Origin: JAHIQC01 sp964565645
Lineage (GTDB): Bacteria > Actinomycetota > Coriobacteriia > Anaerosomatales > JAHIQC01
Direction of reading: 5' to 3'
DNA: 64,000 nucleotides
Assembly (NCBI GenBank): GCA_964565645.1
Contig: CAZMFQ010000005.1
Location: 62,001-126,000, forward strand
This document shows positions 41,768 to 49,319 of this stretch, one piece after another. Under the pieces are notes generated by a model. That model had not been told where the DNA came from. It saw only the letters and a program-made list of their open reading frames with translations, and did no database searches. The position numbers and the translations under genes were made by a program. Position 1 is the first letter of the stretch, and every line of letters starts with the position of its first letter.

Positions 41768-43098
41768 GACCCTATGCTCTGAAGGAACTGCCTGATCGGG
41801 TTGGATTCGGCGGTGTCCTTCTTCTGATGGATGAGATCACCCGCCTGCTGAGCGAAGGATTCCTTGGAACCCTCACCGTGACACCCTTCAGCACCACACG
41901 TGCCAGCCAGGTTCTCCTTTGAGACGCTCGAAGCGGGATCCGATGAGGGCAGGATCTTGTGCGCCTCGTGGCATTCCCAACATGCCGGCGAGTCGGACGC
42001 GCCCTTCTTGTAGGCCGCGCCGTGATAGTAGTCGTCATACGACGCATACTCGTTGGCATGGCAACGAGCGCAGACGCGGTACGCCGAGCCGTGCATGACC
42101 TGCTGAGCATACGCGGTGTTCGTCCGCTGGATGTAGTGGCCGCCGTGACAGTCACCGCATGTGGGAGGCTGCTGCGCGTTCTTGCCGTCGGCCGGCTTCA
42201 TGTCGCCCTTCATCCACTTGTTGAGAGACGTGGCGTGGATGGAGGCATCGTACTCAGCCACGGCCTTCTTGGATGCCTCGGCGAACTTCTCGTCGTCAAA
42301 CGCGGCCTTCTCATGGCAGCCGCGGCAGGCGAGTCCGGCATTGACGTTCCACAGCGGGGTCGGGTCGACGCCCTCCTCGTACCGGTAATCGTTGTGGCAC
42401 TGCTGGCACGTCAGATCCCCATGCGCCGAGTCCTCAACGCCTTGAACCTGGTAGGACTTGGGCTGTCCGCCGGTGGTCTTGGTCAGGTTCTCGTCTCCGT
42501 GACAAGCCAGGCAGCCGCCGTTGGAATCGTAGGTGTAGGGAACCTCGGGCTCCCAGCGGATGCCTTCGGTATCGTGACAATCGACGCACCACGCCTTGTC
42601 ATGACACATCATGCACTTGGTCTGGAGCTCGGTCTCGCCCGGGATGACGTGGGGCTTCTTCGCCCAATCGTATGTATGCCACGCGGGGCGCAGACGTTCG
42701 CGCCGCTGAGTGTGGCAGTCCTCGCATTTGCCGGTGGCGAGCTCTCCCATGGGGCCGTGCTGCAGCCCGTGGCAGTTGAAGCAACCCTGCATGGTGGGGC
42801 GCTCGGTACCTTCGCGCCTATGCGGGAAGCGGGTGTGACAACCGCTGCACGCGATCAGCTGATGGTATCCGTGCTTGAAGATGATGGAGGACGCGAAGTT
42901 CTTCGTGTCGGAGATGTTCCCGTGACACGGATCGCAGTTCTCCCCATACACCTTGCCCCCCAGATCGATGATCAGCGACGTGTCATCGATCTGGACCTGG
43001 GCGAACGCCGTACCCGCGAAGCTCGCGATGAGCGCGAAGGCGGCGGCCGCGAGCGCTACGGAGAAGAATCTCCTTCGCACTGCGAATCCTGTGGTCAT
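41755..43098 (-). CDS. Thirteen-heme c-type cytochrome, chimera of the 20-heme and 7-heme types
   Basis: A signal peptide (FFSVALAAAAFALIASFAGT, AFA-Q) precedes 12 CxxCH motifs and one CGAEGCH (C-x4-CH) near the C-terminus. The first ~170 residues follow the 20-heme proteins (HGYHQLIACSGCH, GCFNCHGLQHGPMGELAT, DWAKKPH). The last ~150 follow the 7-heme proteins (TCGDCHGGH, DDYYHGAAYKKGA, CWECHEAHKILPSSD, and the aromatic end IGSWFS as in IGSWFT). In between there are three hemes with their own spacing. It is therefore a mosaic of two neighbouring families. It is found only in the hydrogenase module. The gene lies 45 bp after the 7-heme gene and overlaps the 20-heme gene. Confidence 0.88.
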   Translation of the reverse strand: MTTGFAVRRRFFSVALAAAAFALIASFAGTAFAQVQIDDTSLIIDLGGKVYGENCDPCHGNISDTKNFASSIIFKHGYHQLIACSGCHTRFPHRREGTERPTMQGCFNCHGLQHGPMGELATGKCEDCHTQRRERLRPAWHTYDWAKKPHVIPGETELQTKCMMCHDKAWCVDCHDTEGIRWEPEVPYTYDSNGGCLACHGDENLTKTTGGQPKSYQVQGVEDSAHGDLTCQQCHNDYRYEEGVDPTPLWNVNAGLACRGCHEKAAFDDEKFAEASKKAVAEYDASIHATSLNKWMKGDMKPADGKNAQQPPTCGDCHGGHYIQRTNTAYAQQVMHGSAYRVCARCHANEYASYDDYYHGAAYKKGASDSPACWECHEAHKILPSSDPASSVSKENLAGTCGAEGCHGEGSKESFAQQAGDLIHQKKDTAESNPIRQFLQSIGSWFS

Positions 43099-43143
43099 AA
43101 GCTCCGTACCCCTTCCCCTTCCCGGACACCCCGGGGATGTGCC

Positions 43144-44004
43144 CTACGTGAACCAGGAGCCGATCTGTCCGAACAACTCCCGGATCGATGCCTTGGTGCT
43201 TTGGATGAACGAGTAGATCACGTTGTCGTCGTACGCTTGTTGCCGTTTGTGGATCAGTCCCGAGTAGCTGATATACGTCTCATTCGTCTTGCTATGACAC
43301 TGAGAGCACGTTTCCTGCAAGTTGGCCTCACTGACCTTGGAGCGACGGTCGCTCGACGGCAGGATGTCGTGCCATCCGTGACACTGCCAACACGCGGGAG
43401 CGTCGGTCGCTCCCTCGCGGTACGCGGCGCCATGATAATAGTCCGCATACGACGCGGAGAACTCCTCGTGGCACCTTCCGCAGACCTGCTGGCCTTCCTT
43501 GTGAAGCTTGGCCCGGCCCTCCGGGTTGTCCGTGAGCGCCATGATGTCGTGCCCGCCGTGACAGTCGCCGCACAGCGGCTTGTTCTGGTCCTGCGCGGCG
43601 GCGACCTTGTCGCCCGGCTGCACCGCGATCGAGTGCACTCCCGCACTGTACGCCGTCCACTGCTCCTGATGGCAGTTCTTGCATGACAGCTTGGCGGTAC
43701 GCTTCCAATCAGCCTGCTCGATGTTGTGCGGCGCCTTGTACGCGAAGTCCAGATGGCAACCCGTGCACATGATCGAAGCGTGCGGACCGGCGTCGAGCGG
43801 AGCGGGGTCCACCCAGTACGAGACCCAGGTCGTACCGCGCACCCTGCCGAGGTTCTTGTCGGCGTGACACACCATGCAACCCGACTTGCCCGCCGTCGGC
43901 AGCGTGAAGTTCAGGTCATAGTCCTGCGCGAACGCGAACGCAGGCACAGCCCAGACCGCTGCGACGACGAACAATGCCGCGATGATGCGTCGGTACGAGT
44001 GCAT
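43144..44004 (-). CDS. Seven-heme c-type cytochrome (second copy)
   Basis: 286 residues. A signal peptide (MHSYRRIIAALFVVAAVWA, FAFA-Q) is followed by seven CxxCH motifs: CMVCH, CTGCH, CKNCH, CGDCH, CGRCH, CWQCH and CSQCH. It shares heme order and motifs with 14786-15694 (DFAYKAPH, PEGRAKL, ADYYHGAAY). The amphipathic C-terminus (IYSFIQSTKASIRELFGQIGSW) may attach to the membrane surface. It follows the cytochrome b gene by 23 bp and may take electrons from that protein's quinol site, or deliver them to it. Confidence 0.89.
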   Translation of the reverse strand: MHSYRRIIAALFVVAAVWAVPAFAFAQDYDLNFTLPTAGKSGCMVCHADKNLGRVRGTTWVSYWVDPAPLDAGPHASIMCTGCHLDFAYKAPHNIEQADWKRTAKLSCKNCHQEQWTAYSAGVHSIAVQPGDKVAAAQDQNKPLCGDCHGGHDIMALTDNPEGRAKLHKEGQQVCGRCHEEFSASYADYYHGAAYREGATDAPACWQCHGWHDILPSSDRRSKVSEANLQETCSQCHSKTNETYISYSGLIHKRQQAYDDNVIYSFIQSTKASIRELFGQIGSWFT

Positions 44005-44027
44005 GGACCAAAGACTCCTCGGCGGTG

Positions 44028-44918
44028 CTAGTCGTGCTCTGCCGTATACGGCGCAGGTGAGACGTGCGGCTCGGTGCCGTGCCCGTGCCCGTGATCATCA
44101 CCGTGTCCGTGCTCATCGGGGCTCATGTTCTCGCGGTCGAGGAACGAGAGCCCGAAGAAGTTCAGGAACGCCGGGAAGTCCTCGGACAGCGAGAGGTAGA
44201 CATGGATGGTCGTCAGGATGATGAACAGCCAGTTGATGATGTAGTGCGCGATGCGCATGTACCAACCGGCGAGGTCAGTCGATCCGACGAGGGCTCCGAG
44301 CCACCATCCCACGAGGATGTCCCGAGGGCTGTACCCGAAGATGAACTTCTGGGTGATGAGCGCGAATCCTGTGAAGGCCTGCAAGATCAGCAGCGGGGCG
44401 AAGACGGTGTAGGTGCCCTTCTGCATGACGTTGTACTTTGCCAGGTGCGGCTTGGAGGACTTCACGAAGATGTAGTACAGGATGACCTTGGGCGCCGTGA
44501 TGATGTCCTGCTTGGTGATCGCGAACTCACGGTAGTCGCGCTGCGTCGAGGCGAACGCGTACCAAAGCCTCCACACGAGGTTGATGGTCACCACGATCAT
44601 CGCGACATAGTGCACCCAGCGCATCTGCGTGCGGGCGCCGTCCCACAGCGGGATGAAGCCCGGGAAGCGGATGTAGAGTCCCGAGATCGCGAGAAGGATC
44701 ATCGAAGCTACGTGCTGGAAGTGCAGGAACTTCGGGAGGAACGGAACGGGAGGACCCTCGTGACGGGGCCATTCCCACCCAACGAAGCGGCGCTTTGCGC
44801 GGCCCGTGATGATGTTGCCGACAAAGTGCAGCGGCAACGCGATCAGGATGAACACGTACAGAGCCGTGAACACCACATCGAGCCATACGTTCAGATCTGT
44901 GAGGTCTATCGCCGACAC
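44028..44918 (-). CDS. Four-helix b-type cytochrome (hydrogenase/FDH gamma-like) with His-rich tail
   Basis: 296 residues with four main hydrophobic helices (ALYVFILIALPLHFVGNII; FLHFQHVASMILLAISGLYI; WVHYVAMIVVTINLVWRLW; AHYIINWLFIILTTIHVYLS), plus a shorter one around LLILQAFTGFALI. Histidines in helices 1, 2 and the last (PLHF, FQHV, RIAHY, TIHVY) fit the heme-b ligands of FdnI/HyaC-type subunits. The tail DEHGHGDDHGHGHGTE is His/Asp-rich and could bind metal. It heads the module B cytochrome operon and follows the inverted repeat at 45055-45070. It is the only membrane quinone-type subunit in either module, so it may connect the quinone pool with the external cytochromes. Confidence 0.88.
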   Translation of the reverse strand: MSAIDLTDLNVWLDVVFTALYVFILIALPLHFVGNIITGRAKRRFVGWEWPRHEGPPVPFLPKFLHFQHVASMILLAISGLYIRFPGFIPLWDGARTQMRWVHYVAMIVVTINLVWRLWYAFASTQRDYREFAITKQDIITAPKVILYYIFVKSSKPHLAKYNVMQKGTYTVFAPLLILQAFTGFALITQKFIFGYSPRDILVGWWLGALVGSTDLAGWYMRIAHYIINWLFIILTTIHVYLSLSEDFPAFLNFFGLSFLDRENMSPDEHGHGDDHGHGHGTEPHVSPAPYTAEHD

Positions 44919-45054
44919 CCCCTACTCCCTTTTGAGTCCTGCGACGCCGCCGGGGTCGACGTGCCGCTCATCCGGAAGACGGTCCGCCTCGCGGACCGTC
45001 GCGGCACATGATTCAAGCCGAGGCAGATTGCCGGTGCCTCGGACATGCGCCGTT

Positions 45055-45070
45055 CGTAACAGTAGTTACA
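45055..45070. promoter_or_regulatory. Inverted repeat CGTAAC-AGTA-GTTACA, operator candidate
   Basis: A perfect 5-bp inverted repeat GTAAC/GTTAC with a 4-nt spacer, 137 bp upstream of the cytochrome b gene. The right half-site is identical to those at 37344 and 10505 over GTTACA. Confidence 0.6.
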
Positions 45071-45153
45071 TAGGGAAGGATAGGGTGGGCAGGTAGGTAA
45101 GTCAACGTGAATCAAGCGTCGCGACGAGGGCGAAAACCGGCGACGAGGGGCAC

Positions 45154-45396
45154 TCAGAGGCCGACGACGCGGTCCTCCATCTCGGCCCGTATCTTGGGCT
45201 CGATCCCCGCCCCCGCAAGCGCGGAAAGGGCCGCATACTCCTCGGCGGGGGGTACGCGCATGGCGATTCCGCACAGGCCCCCGAACTGCTTGGGTGAGGG
45301 TATCGGCACCACGGTGACTCCCGCACCGATGAGTGCGCTCTCGGCGGCAAGCGCCTCGTGGGTGGTGCGGAAACCGAACACCACGAACGGCATCAT
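45154..45396 (-). CDS. DUF3343 / putative Se/S carrier-like protein
   Basis: About 80 residues. The sequence MMPFVVFGFRTTHEALAAES, then PIPSPKQFGGLCGIAMRVPP, fits the small DUF3343 family, described as Se/S carrier-like. The conserved Cys after GG is present (GGLCG). I use ATG 45396; GTG 45408 has a better-placed GAGG and is possible. It is 14 bp after the second mogA-like gene. Together with the LysR regulator this looks like a small selenium- or sulfur-related operon, but the chemistry of the family is not established as far as I know. Confidence 0.75.
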   Translation of the reverse strand: MMPFVVFGFRTTHEALAAESALIGAGVTVVPIPSPKQFGGLCGIAMRVPPAEEYAALSALAGAGIEPKIRAEMEDRVVGL

Positions 45397-45410
45397 CCGG
45401 CTTGGCACCC

Positions 45411-45893
45411 TCAGCCCTCGTCTTCGCCGCGCATGATCAGGACTGCACGCGTCAGAAGTTCGCCGACACGTCCGAACGCGGTCATGGCGCCGCCCGCGCC
45501 CCCGGGAAGGTTCACGATGAGACTGCGGCCCCTGATGCCCGCGACACCGCGCGACAGAGCGCACATGTCATCGTCGGTACGGCATGCCTCGCGGACGAGA
45601 TCGGCCAGCCCCGGGACCTCGCGCTCGACGATCCGCGTCGTGGCCTCGGGAGTGACCTCACGCGGGCCGATCCCGGTACCGCCGCTGGTCAGGACGATAT
45701 CGGCGCCCTCCATATCGGTCATCTCAAGCAGCGACGTACTGATGCACTCGATGTCGTCCGGGCACACGTGGTAGGCGACGACGAGCCACCCGCGCTCCTC
45801 GCACGCATCGATGAGCGACCGGCCGGCCTCATCGGCCTCGGCGTGTGCGACGGCGTCCGTCGTGGTCAGTATGGCGATGCGCACGTCCGACAC
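45411..45893 (-). CDS. Second MogA/MoaB-family protein
   Basis: 160 residues with TSGGTGIGPREVTPEAT and the C-terminal IVNLPGGAGGAM, as in MoaB/MogA. It is clearly diverged from the copy at 17097-17585. It sits between a LysR regulator (1-bp gap) and a Se/S carrier-like gene rather than among moa genes. It may adenylate molybdopterin under other conditions, or act in a different nucleotide-transfer step. The N-terminal AILTTTDAVAHAEAD lacks the usual SD(T/S)-x-GxxxD core seen in the other copy, so it may be functionally altered. Confidence 0.85.
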   Translation of the reverse strand: MSDVRIAILTTTDAVAHAEADEAGRSLIDACEERGWLVVAYHVCPDDIECISTSLLEMTDMEGADIVLTSGGTGIGPREVTPEATTRIVEREVPGLADLVREACRTDDDMCALSRGVAGIRGRSLIVNLPGGAGGAMTAFGRVGELLTRAVLIMRGEDEG

Positions 45894-45894
45894 T

Positions 45895-46785
45895 TCAGCC
45901 TCCCAATGCGTCCTCTATGTAGGCGGAAAACGCCTCCGTGGCACGCGTCTGGGTGCCACGACCGGTGACCATGAACAGCGGGCGGCGGACGGGGAAGTGG
46001 CCCTCGGCGACTGTTGCGACGGTACCGAGCTCGATCGCCTTGCGAGCGACCCATGAGCTGACGACGGCGATACCGAGACCGCCTTCGACCGCAGTGACGA
46101 TCGCCTCGCCGGTGCCGAGTTCCACGACGACCTTCAGATCGCCCGGATCGATGCCCGCCGTGCGAAAGACCTGCTCGGTCACGAGCCGGGTCCCGGAACC
46201 CTCCTCACGCATGATGAAGGACTCCTCGGCGATGCGGGCCATCGGCACCTTGCCCGACGCAAGCGGGTGCCCCGGCGGGCAGATGAGCACGAGGTCGTCG
46301 GTGCCGAGCTCGCGGTAGTGGACCTTGTTGCCCGGGATGCTCGCCCCGGTCATGCCGAGGTGCGCGGCGCCGGACTCGACGGCCTCGATCACCTCGGCCG
46401 TGTCCATGACCCGAAGCGACACGCCGACCTCGGGATTCTCCGACAGGAACCTGCCGAGGAGCCCCGGCAGCACGTACTGGCCGGGCGTGGTGCTCGCCGC
46501 CAGCTCGAGTCGGCCCGTGACGTTGTCGCCGAGCTCGGCGATGGCGTCGCGCGCCGCCTCCAGGTCGTCGAGCATCCGCTTGGCGAGAGGCAGGAGCGTG
46601 CGCCCTGCCTCGGTCAGGTCGACGCGGCGGTACTTGCGGTCGAGCAGCGTGACCCCCAGGTCGGCCTCGAGGGCCTGGAGCTGCATGGTGGCGGCGGGCT
46701 GAGAGACGCCCAGGACGCGGGCGGCTGCCGAGAAGGAGCCATGCTCCACGATCATCACGAACGTGCGCAGTTGCGAGATGTTCAC
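45895..46785 (-). CDS. LysR-family transcriptional regulator
   Basis: 296 residues. The N-terminal winged helix is typical (MNISQLRTFVMIVEHGSFSA, AARVLGVSQPAATMQLQALE). The effector domain begins around residue 90 (GRLELAASTTPGQYVLPGLL). The ligand-binding part (STTPGQY) resembles CysB/CysL-like regulators that sense small oxyanions or sulfur compounds. It precedes the second mogA-like gene and the Se/S carrier-like gene by 1 bp and is probably co-transcribed with them. Selenium-metabolism-associated LysR regulators are a named group, and this context fits, but the assignment is inference. Confidence 0.88.
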   Translation of the reverse strand: MNISQLRTFVMIVEHGSFSAAARVLGVSQPAATMQLQALEADLGVTLLDRKYRRVDLTEAGRTLLPLAKRMLDDLEAARDAIAELGDNVTGRLELAASTTPGQYVLPGLLGRFLSENPEVGVSLRVMDTAEVIEAVESGAAHLGMTGASIPGNKVHYRELGTDDLVLICPPGHPLASGKVPMARIAEESFIMREEGSGTRLVTEQVFRTAGIDPGDLKVVVELGTGEAIVTAVEGGLGIAVVSSWVARKAIELGTVATVAEGHFPVRRPLFMVTGRGTQTRATEAFSAYIEDALGG

Positions 46786-46851
46786 GCGCTCCCCTGCTCC
46801 ACCCGGTGCCGACGCACACCATCGTACCGAACTCGGGGGATTCAGGCGACG

Positions 46852-48051
46852 CTACGCTCGTGCTTTGACCTCCCGGGCGAACTGCGCGCCCCACTCGCGG
46901 GCGGCCTGCAGTTCCTCGGCGGAGGGCTTGTACTTCTGGGTGTAGGACTCGAACGGCAGCTCGAACCCGATCTCGGTCAGGCGCGCGTCCATCTGCTTGG
47001 TCGCGCCTGAGCTCCAACCGTAGCTGCCGAAGGTGCCCGCGATCTTGCCGGGCGGCTTGACCCCCGCGAGGTACTGCAGATAGCCGGCGACGCGGTGCAG
47101 CATCCCGTGGTGCAGCGTCGGACTGCCGAGGAGCAGGGCGCGCGCGTCGAGCAGCTCGAGCGTCACCTGCGCGATGGGGCTCACGGCTATGTCGTAGAGC
47201 ACGACCTCGGTGCCCTCGGCGGCGACGCCGTCGGCGATCGCGCGGGCGAGGATGTCGGTCGAGCCCCACATCGTGGCGTACGCGACCACGATCTTGTCGA
47301 TCGTCTGCGCGCTCGTCATCCGCTCGTAGGCTTCGATCGCCTGCCCGATGGCCTGACCGCGCCAGATCACCCCGTGACTCGGGGCGACTACGTCGAGTTC
47401 CCATCCGGCCTCGACGACCTTCTCGACGGACTTGGCGACCTGCTTGCCGATCGGCATGAGGATGTTCGCGTAGTACTCCGCGAGCTCATGCAGGGAGAGC
47501 TCCATGCCCACCTCGTCGGCGAAGCGCTCCGCGCACGCCATGTGCTGCCCGAACGCGTCGTTGGGCAGGAGGGTCTTGGACTCGGCGACGTAGGTGAACA
47601 TCGAGTCGGGCCAGTGGACCATGGGCATCGGCATGAACCGCAGCGTCTTGCCGCCCAGGTCGATCACGTCGTCGGCGCCGACCGCATCCACGACGAGCCC
47701 GTCGTGATACTCGGCGATACCGCGCACGCCTCCGGCCGAGGCGACCACCCGGGCGTCGGGCATCGCGGCCATGACCGCGCGCAGCCCCGAGTTGTGGTCC
47801 GGCTCGATGTGGTTGACGACGATGAGGTCGATCTCGGCCGGATCGATGACCGAGGAGACGCGCGAGAGCATCTCCTCGACGAAGGGGGTCTTGACGGTGT
47901 CGACAAGCGCGGTCATGTTCTCGCCCCGCACGATGTAGGCGTTGTAGGTGGTGCCGCGCGGCGTCTCGTACCCGTGGAAGTCCCGAAGGTTCCAGTCGAT
48001 GACGCCGACCCAGTCGATACCGTCGGAGACGGGGATCGATCGCATGGACAT
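46852..48051 (-). CDS. Flavodiiron protein (A-type: beta-lactamase fold plus flavodoxin)
   Basis: 399 residues. The N-terminal diiron domain has H81-x-E83-x-D85-H86 in NHIEPDHNSG, then MVHWPDSMFTY, the Asp in NDAFGQH, and a final His in APSHGVIW. The C-terminal flavodoxin domain binds FMN (VAYATMWGSTDILARA, and LLGSPTLHHGML). Such proteins reduce O2 to water and/or NO to N2O and protect anaerobes. No rubredoxin domain is fused and none is seen next to it. The start ATG 48051 follows CAGGGAG. Confidence 0.95.
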   Translation of the reverse strand: MSMRSIPVSDGIDWVGVIDWNLRDFHGYETPRGTTYNAYIVRGENMTALVDTVKTPFVEEMLSRVSSVIDPAEIDLIVVNHIEPDHNSGLRAVMAAMPDARVVASAGGVRGIAEYHDGLVVDAVGADDVIDLGGKTLRFMPMPMVHWPDSMFTYVAESKTLLPNDAFGQHMACAERFADEVGMELSLHELAEYYANILMPIGKQVAKSVEKVVEAGWELDVVAPSHGVIWRGQAIGQAIEAYERMTSAQTIDKIVVAYATMWGSTDILARAIADGVAAEGTEVVLYDIAVSPIAQVTLELLDARALLLGSPTLHHGMLHRVAGYLQYLAGVKPPGKIAGTFGSYGWSSGATKQMDARLTEIGFELPFESYTQKYKPSAEELQAAREWGAQFAREVKARA

Positions 48052-48169
48052 GAGTGCTCCCTGATTTCGAGCCGATGGTTACCGAGAGAAGATACCCCAG
48101 CGGGCGCGGGGGCAGTCGCCGGAGCGGCGCGAGGCCGTCGTCGTGCCAGTGCCGGAGCGAGCGCCTCGA

Positions 48170-49177
48170 CTAGCTCGAGCGCTTGATGAAGAAGTCGCCC
48201 ATCGACACCAGCAGCTTGCGAGCGCCGCTCTTGGGCAGCGCTTCCTCGAGCGCCGTCTTCGCGTCGAGCACGAGGGCGGTCGCGTACTCGTTGGCGTACG
48301 CGACGGAACCGGCGCGCTCCATGATCGCGACGGCCTCGTCGAGCGTGGCGGCATCGGTGGCGCGACCCGAAAGGATCTGAAGCAGACGGTCCGCTTCCGA
48401 GGAGTTCTGCAGTGCGTGGATGGCGACGAGCGTGCGTTTGCCCTCTGTGATGTCGGAACGGAAGTCCTTCTTGGTCGACTCGCGGGTGCCGACGAGGTTC
48501 AGGATGTCGTCTTGGACCTGGAACGCGAGCCCGACCGCCATGCCGAACTCACGCAGTATCCGGATCTGTTCCTCGGTGCCGCCGCCGATGATCGCACCTA
48601 CGGCCAGGGGAACGCCGCCGGAGTAGAAGGCCGTCTTGTGCGTGGCCATCACGAGGTAGTCCTGGGTGGACAGGTCGAAGCGGCCGTCACGGGCCCAGCC
48701 GATATCGAGCGCCTGGCCCTCGATCGTGCGGGTCGTCATCGCCACGAGCTCGGAGAGCACGCGGAGCTTGACGCCGTCCGGCAGGCCGGGATCGTCGACG
48801 ACGGTGCCGCACACGAGCGAGAGTGCCAGGTCACCGGCGTTGATCGCAAGGCCCTCGCCCTCGGTGATGTGCATGCAGGGCTCGTCACGACGCGTGAGCG
48901 AGGAGTCCTCGATGTCGTCATGGATGAGCGCCGCCGTGTGGAAGTGCTCGATGGCCGCGGCCGAAGGACGCGCCAGTTCGGGGTCGCCGCCTACGGCCTC
49001 GCACGCGAGCAGGCAGATGAGCGGGCGGTGGCGCTTGCCGGCGTTGGCTGTGAACTCCGCGACCGGACCGTACAGGTAGCGGCGCATGTCGGGATGGGTG
49101 CCGTCGGAAAAGAAGGTCGCGAGGTACGCGTCGAACTTCTTGGCGTTACGGTTGAGATAGAGCTCGAAACCCGTCAT
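48170..49177 (-). CDS. Polyprenyl (geranylgeranyl-type) diphosphate synthase
   Basis: 335 residues. The first Asp-rich motif is HDDIEDSS (Asp 87, 88, 91), the substrate motif GKRHRPLI is at 47-54, and the second Asp-rich motif is QDDILNLVG, with Asn where Asp is usual. It condenses isopentenyl diphosphate into a prenyl chain, used for quinones or cell-wall lipid carriers. The aromatic pair HFHTAALI before the first motif suggests a medium chain length. No isoprenoid genes flank it. The start ATG 49177 follows GGGGAG. Confidence 0.92.
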   Translation of the reverse strand: MTGFELYLNRNAKKFDAYLATFFSDGTHPDMRRYLYGPVAEFTANAGKRHRPLICLLACEAVGGDPELARPSAAAIEHFHTAALIHDDIEDSSLTRRDEPCMHITEGEGLAINAGDLALSLVCGTVVDDPGLPDGVKLRVLSELVAMTTRTIEGQALDIGWARDGRFDLSTQDYLVMATHKTAFYSGGVPLAVGAIIGGGTEEQIRILREFGMAVGLAFQVQDDILNLVGTRESTKKDFRSDITEGKRTLVAIHALQNSSEADRLLQILSGRATDAATLDEAVAIMERAGSVAYANEYATALVLDAKTALEEALPKSGARKLLVSMGDFFIKRSS

Positions 49178-49319
49178 GTGTCTCCCCGCGAAGCGGCCCG
49201 GGACTCAGGCCGCGGCTTGGCGTCCCACGTATAGTATTCGCCGAGCACCCCCGGGGCAACCTGCAAGGTCCTCCCGGAAGTGCCCGGCGATCCACACGGC
49301 TTCACGTTACGGCGGAGCG

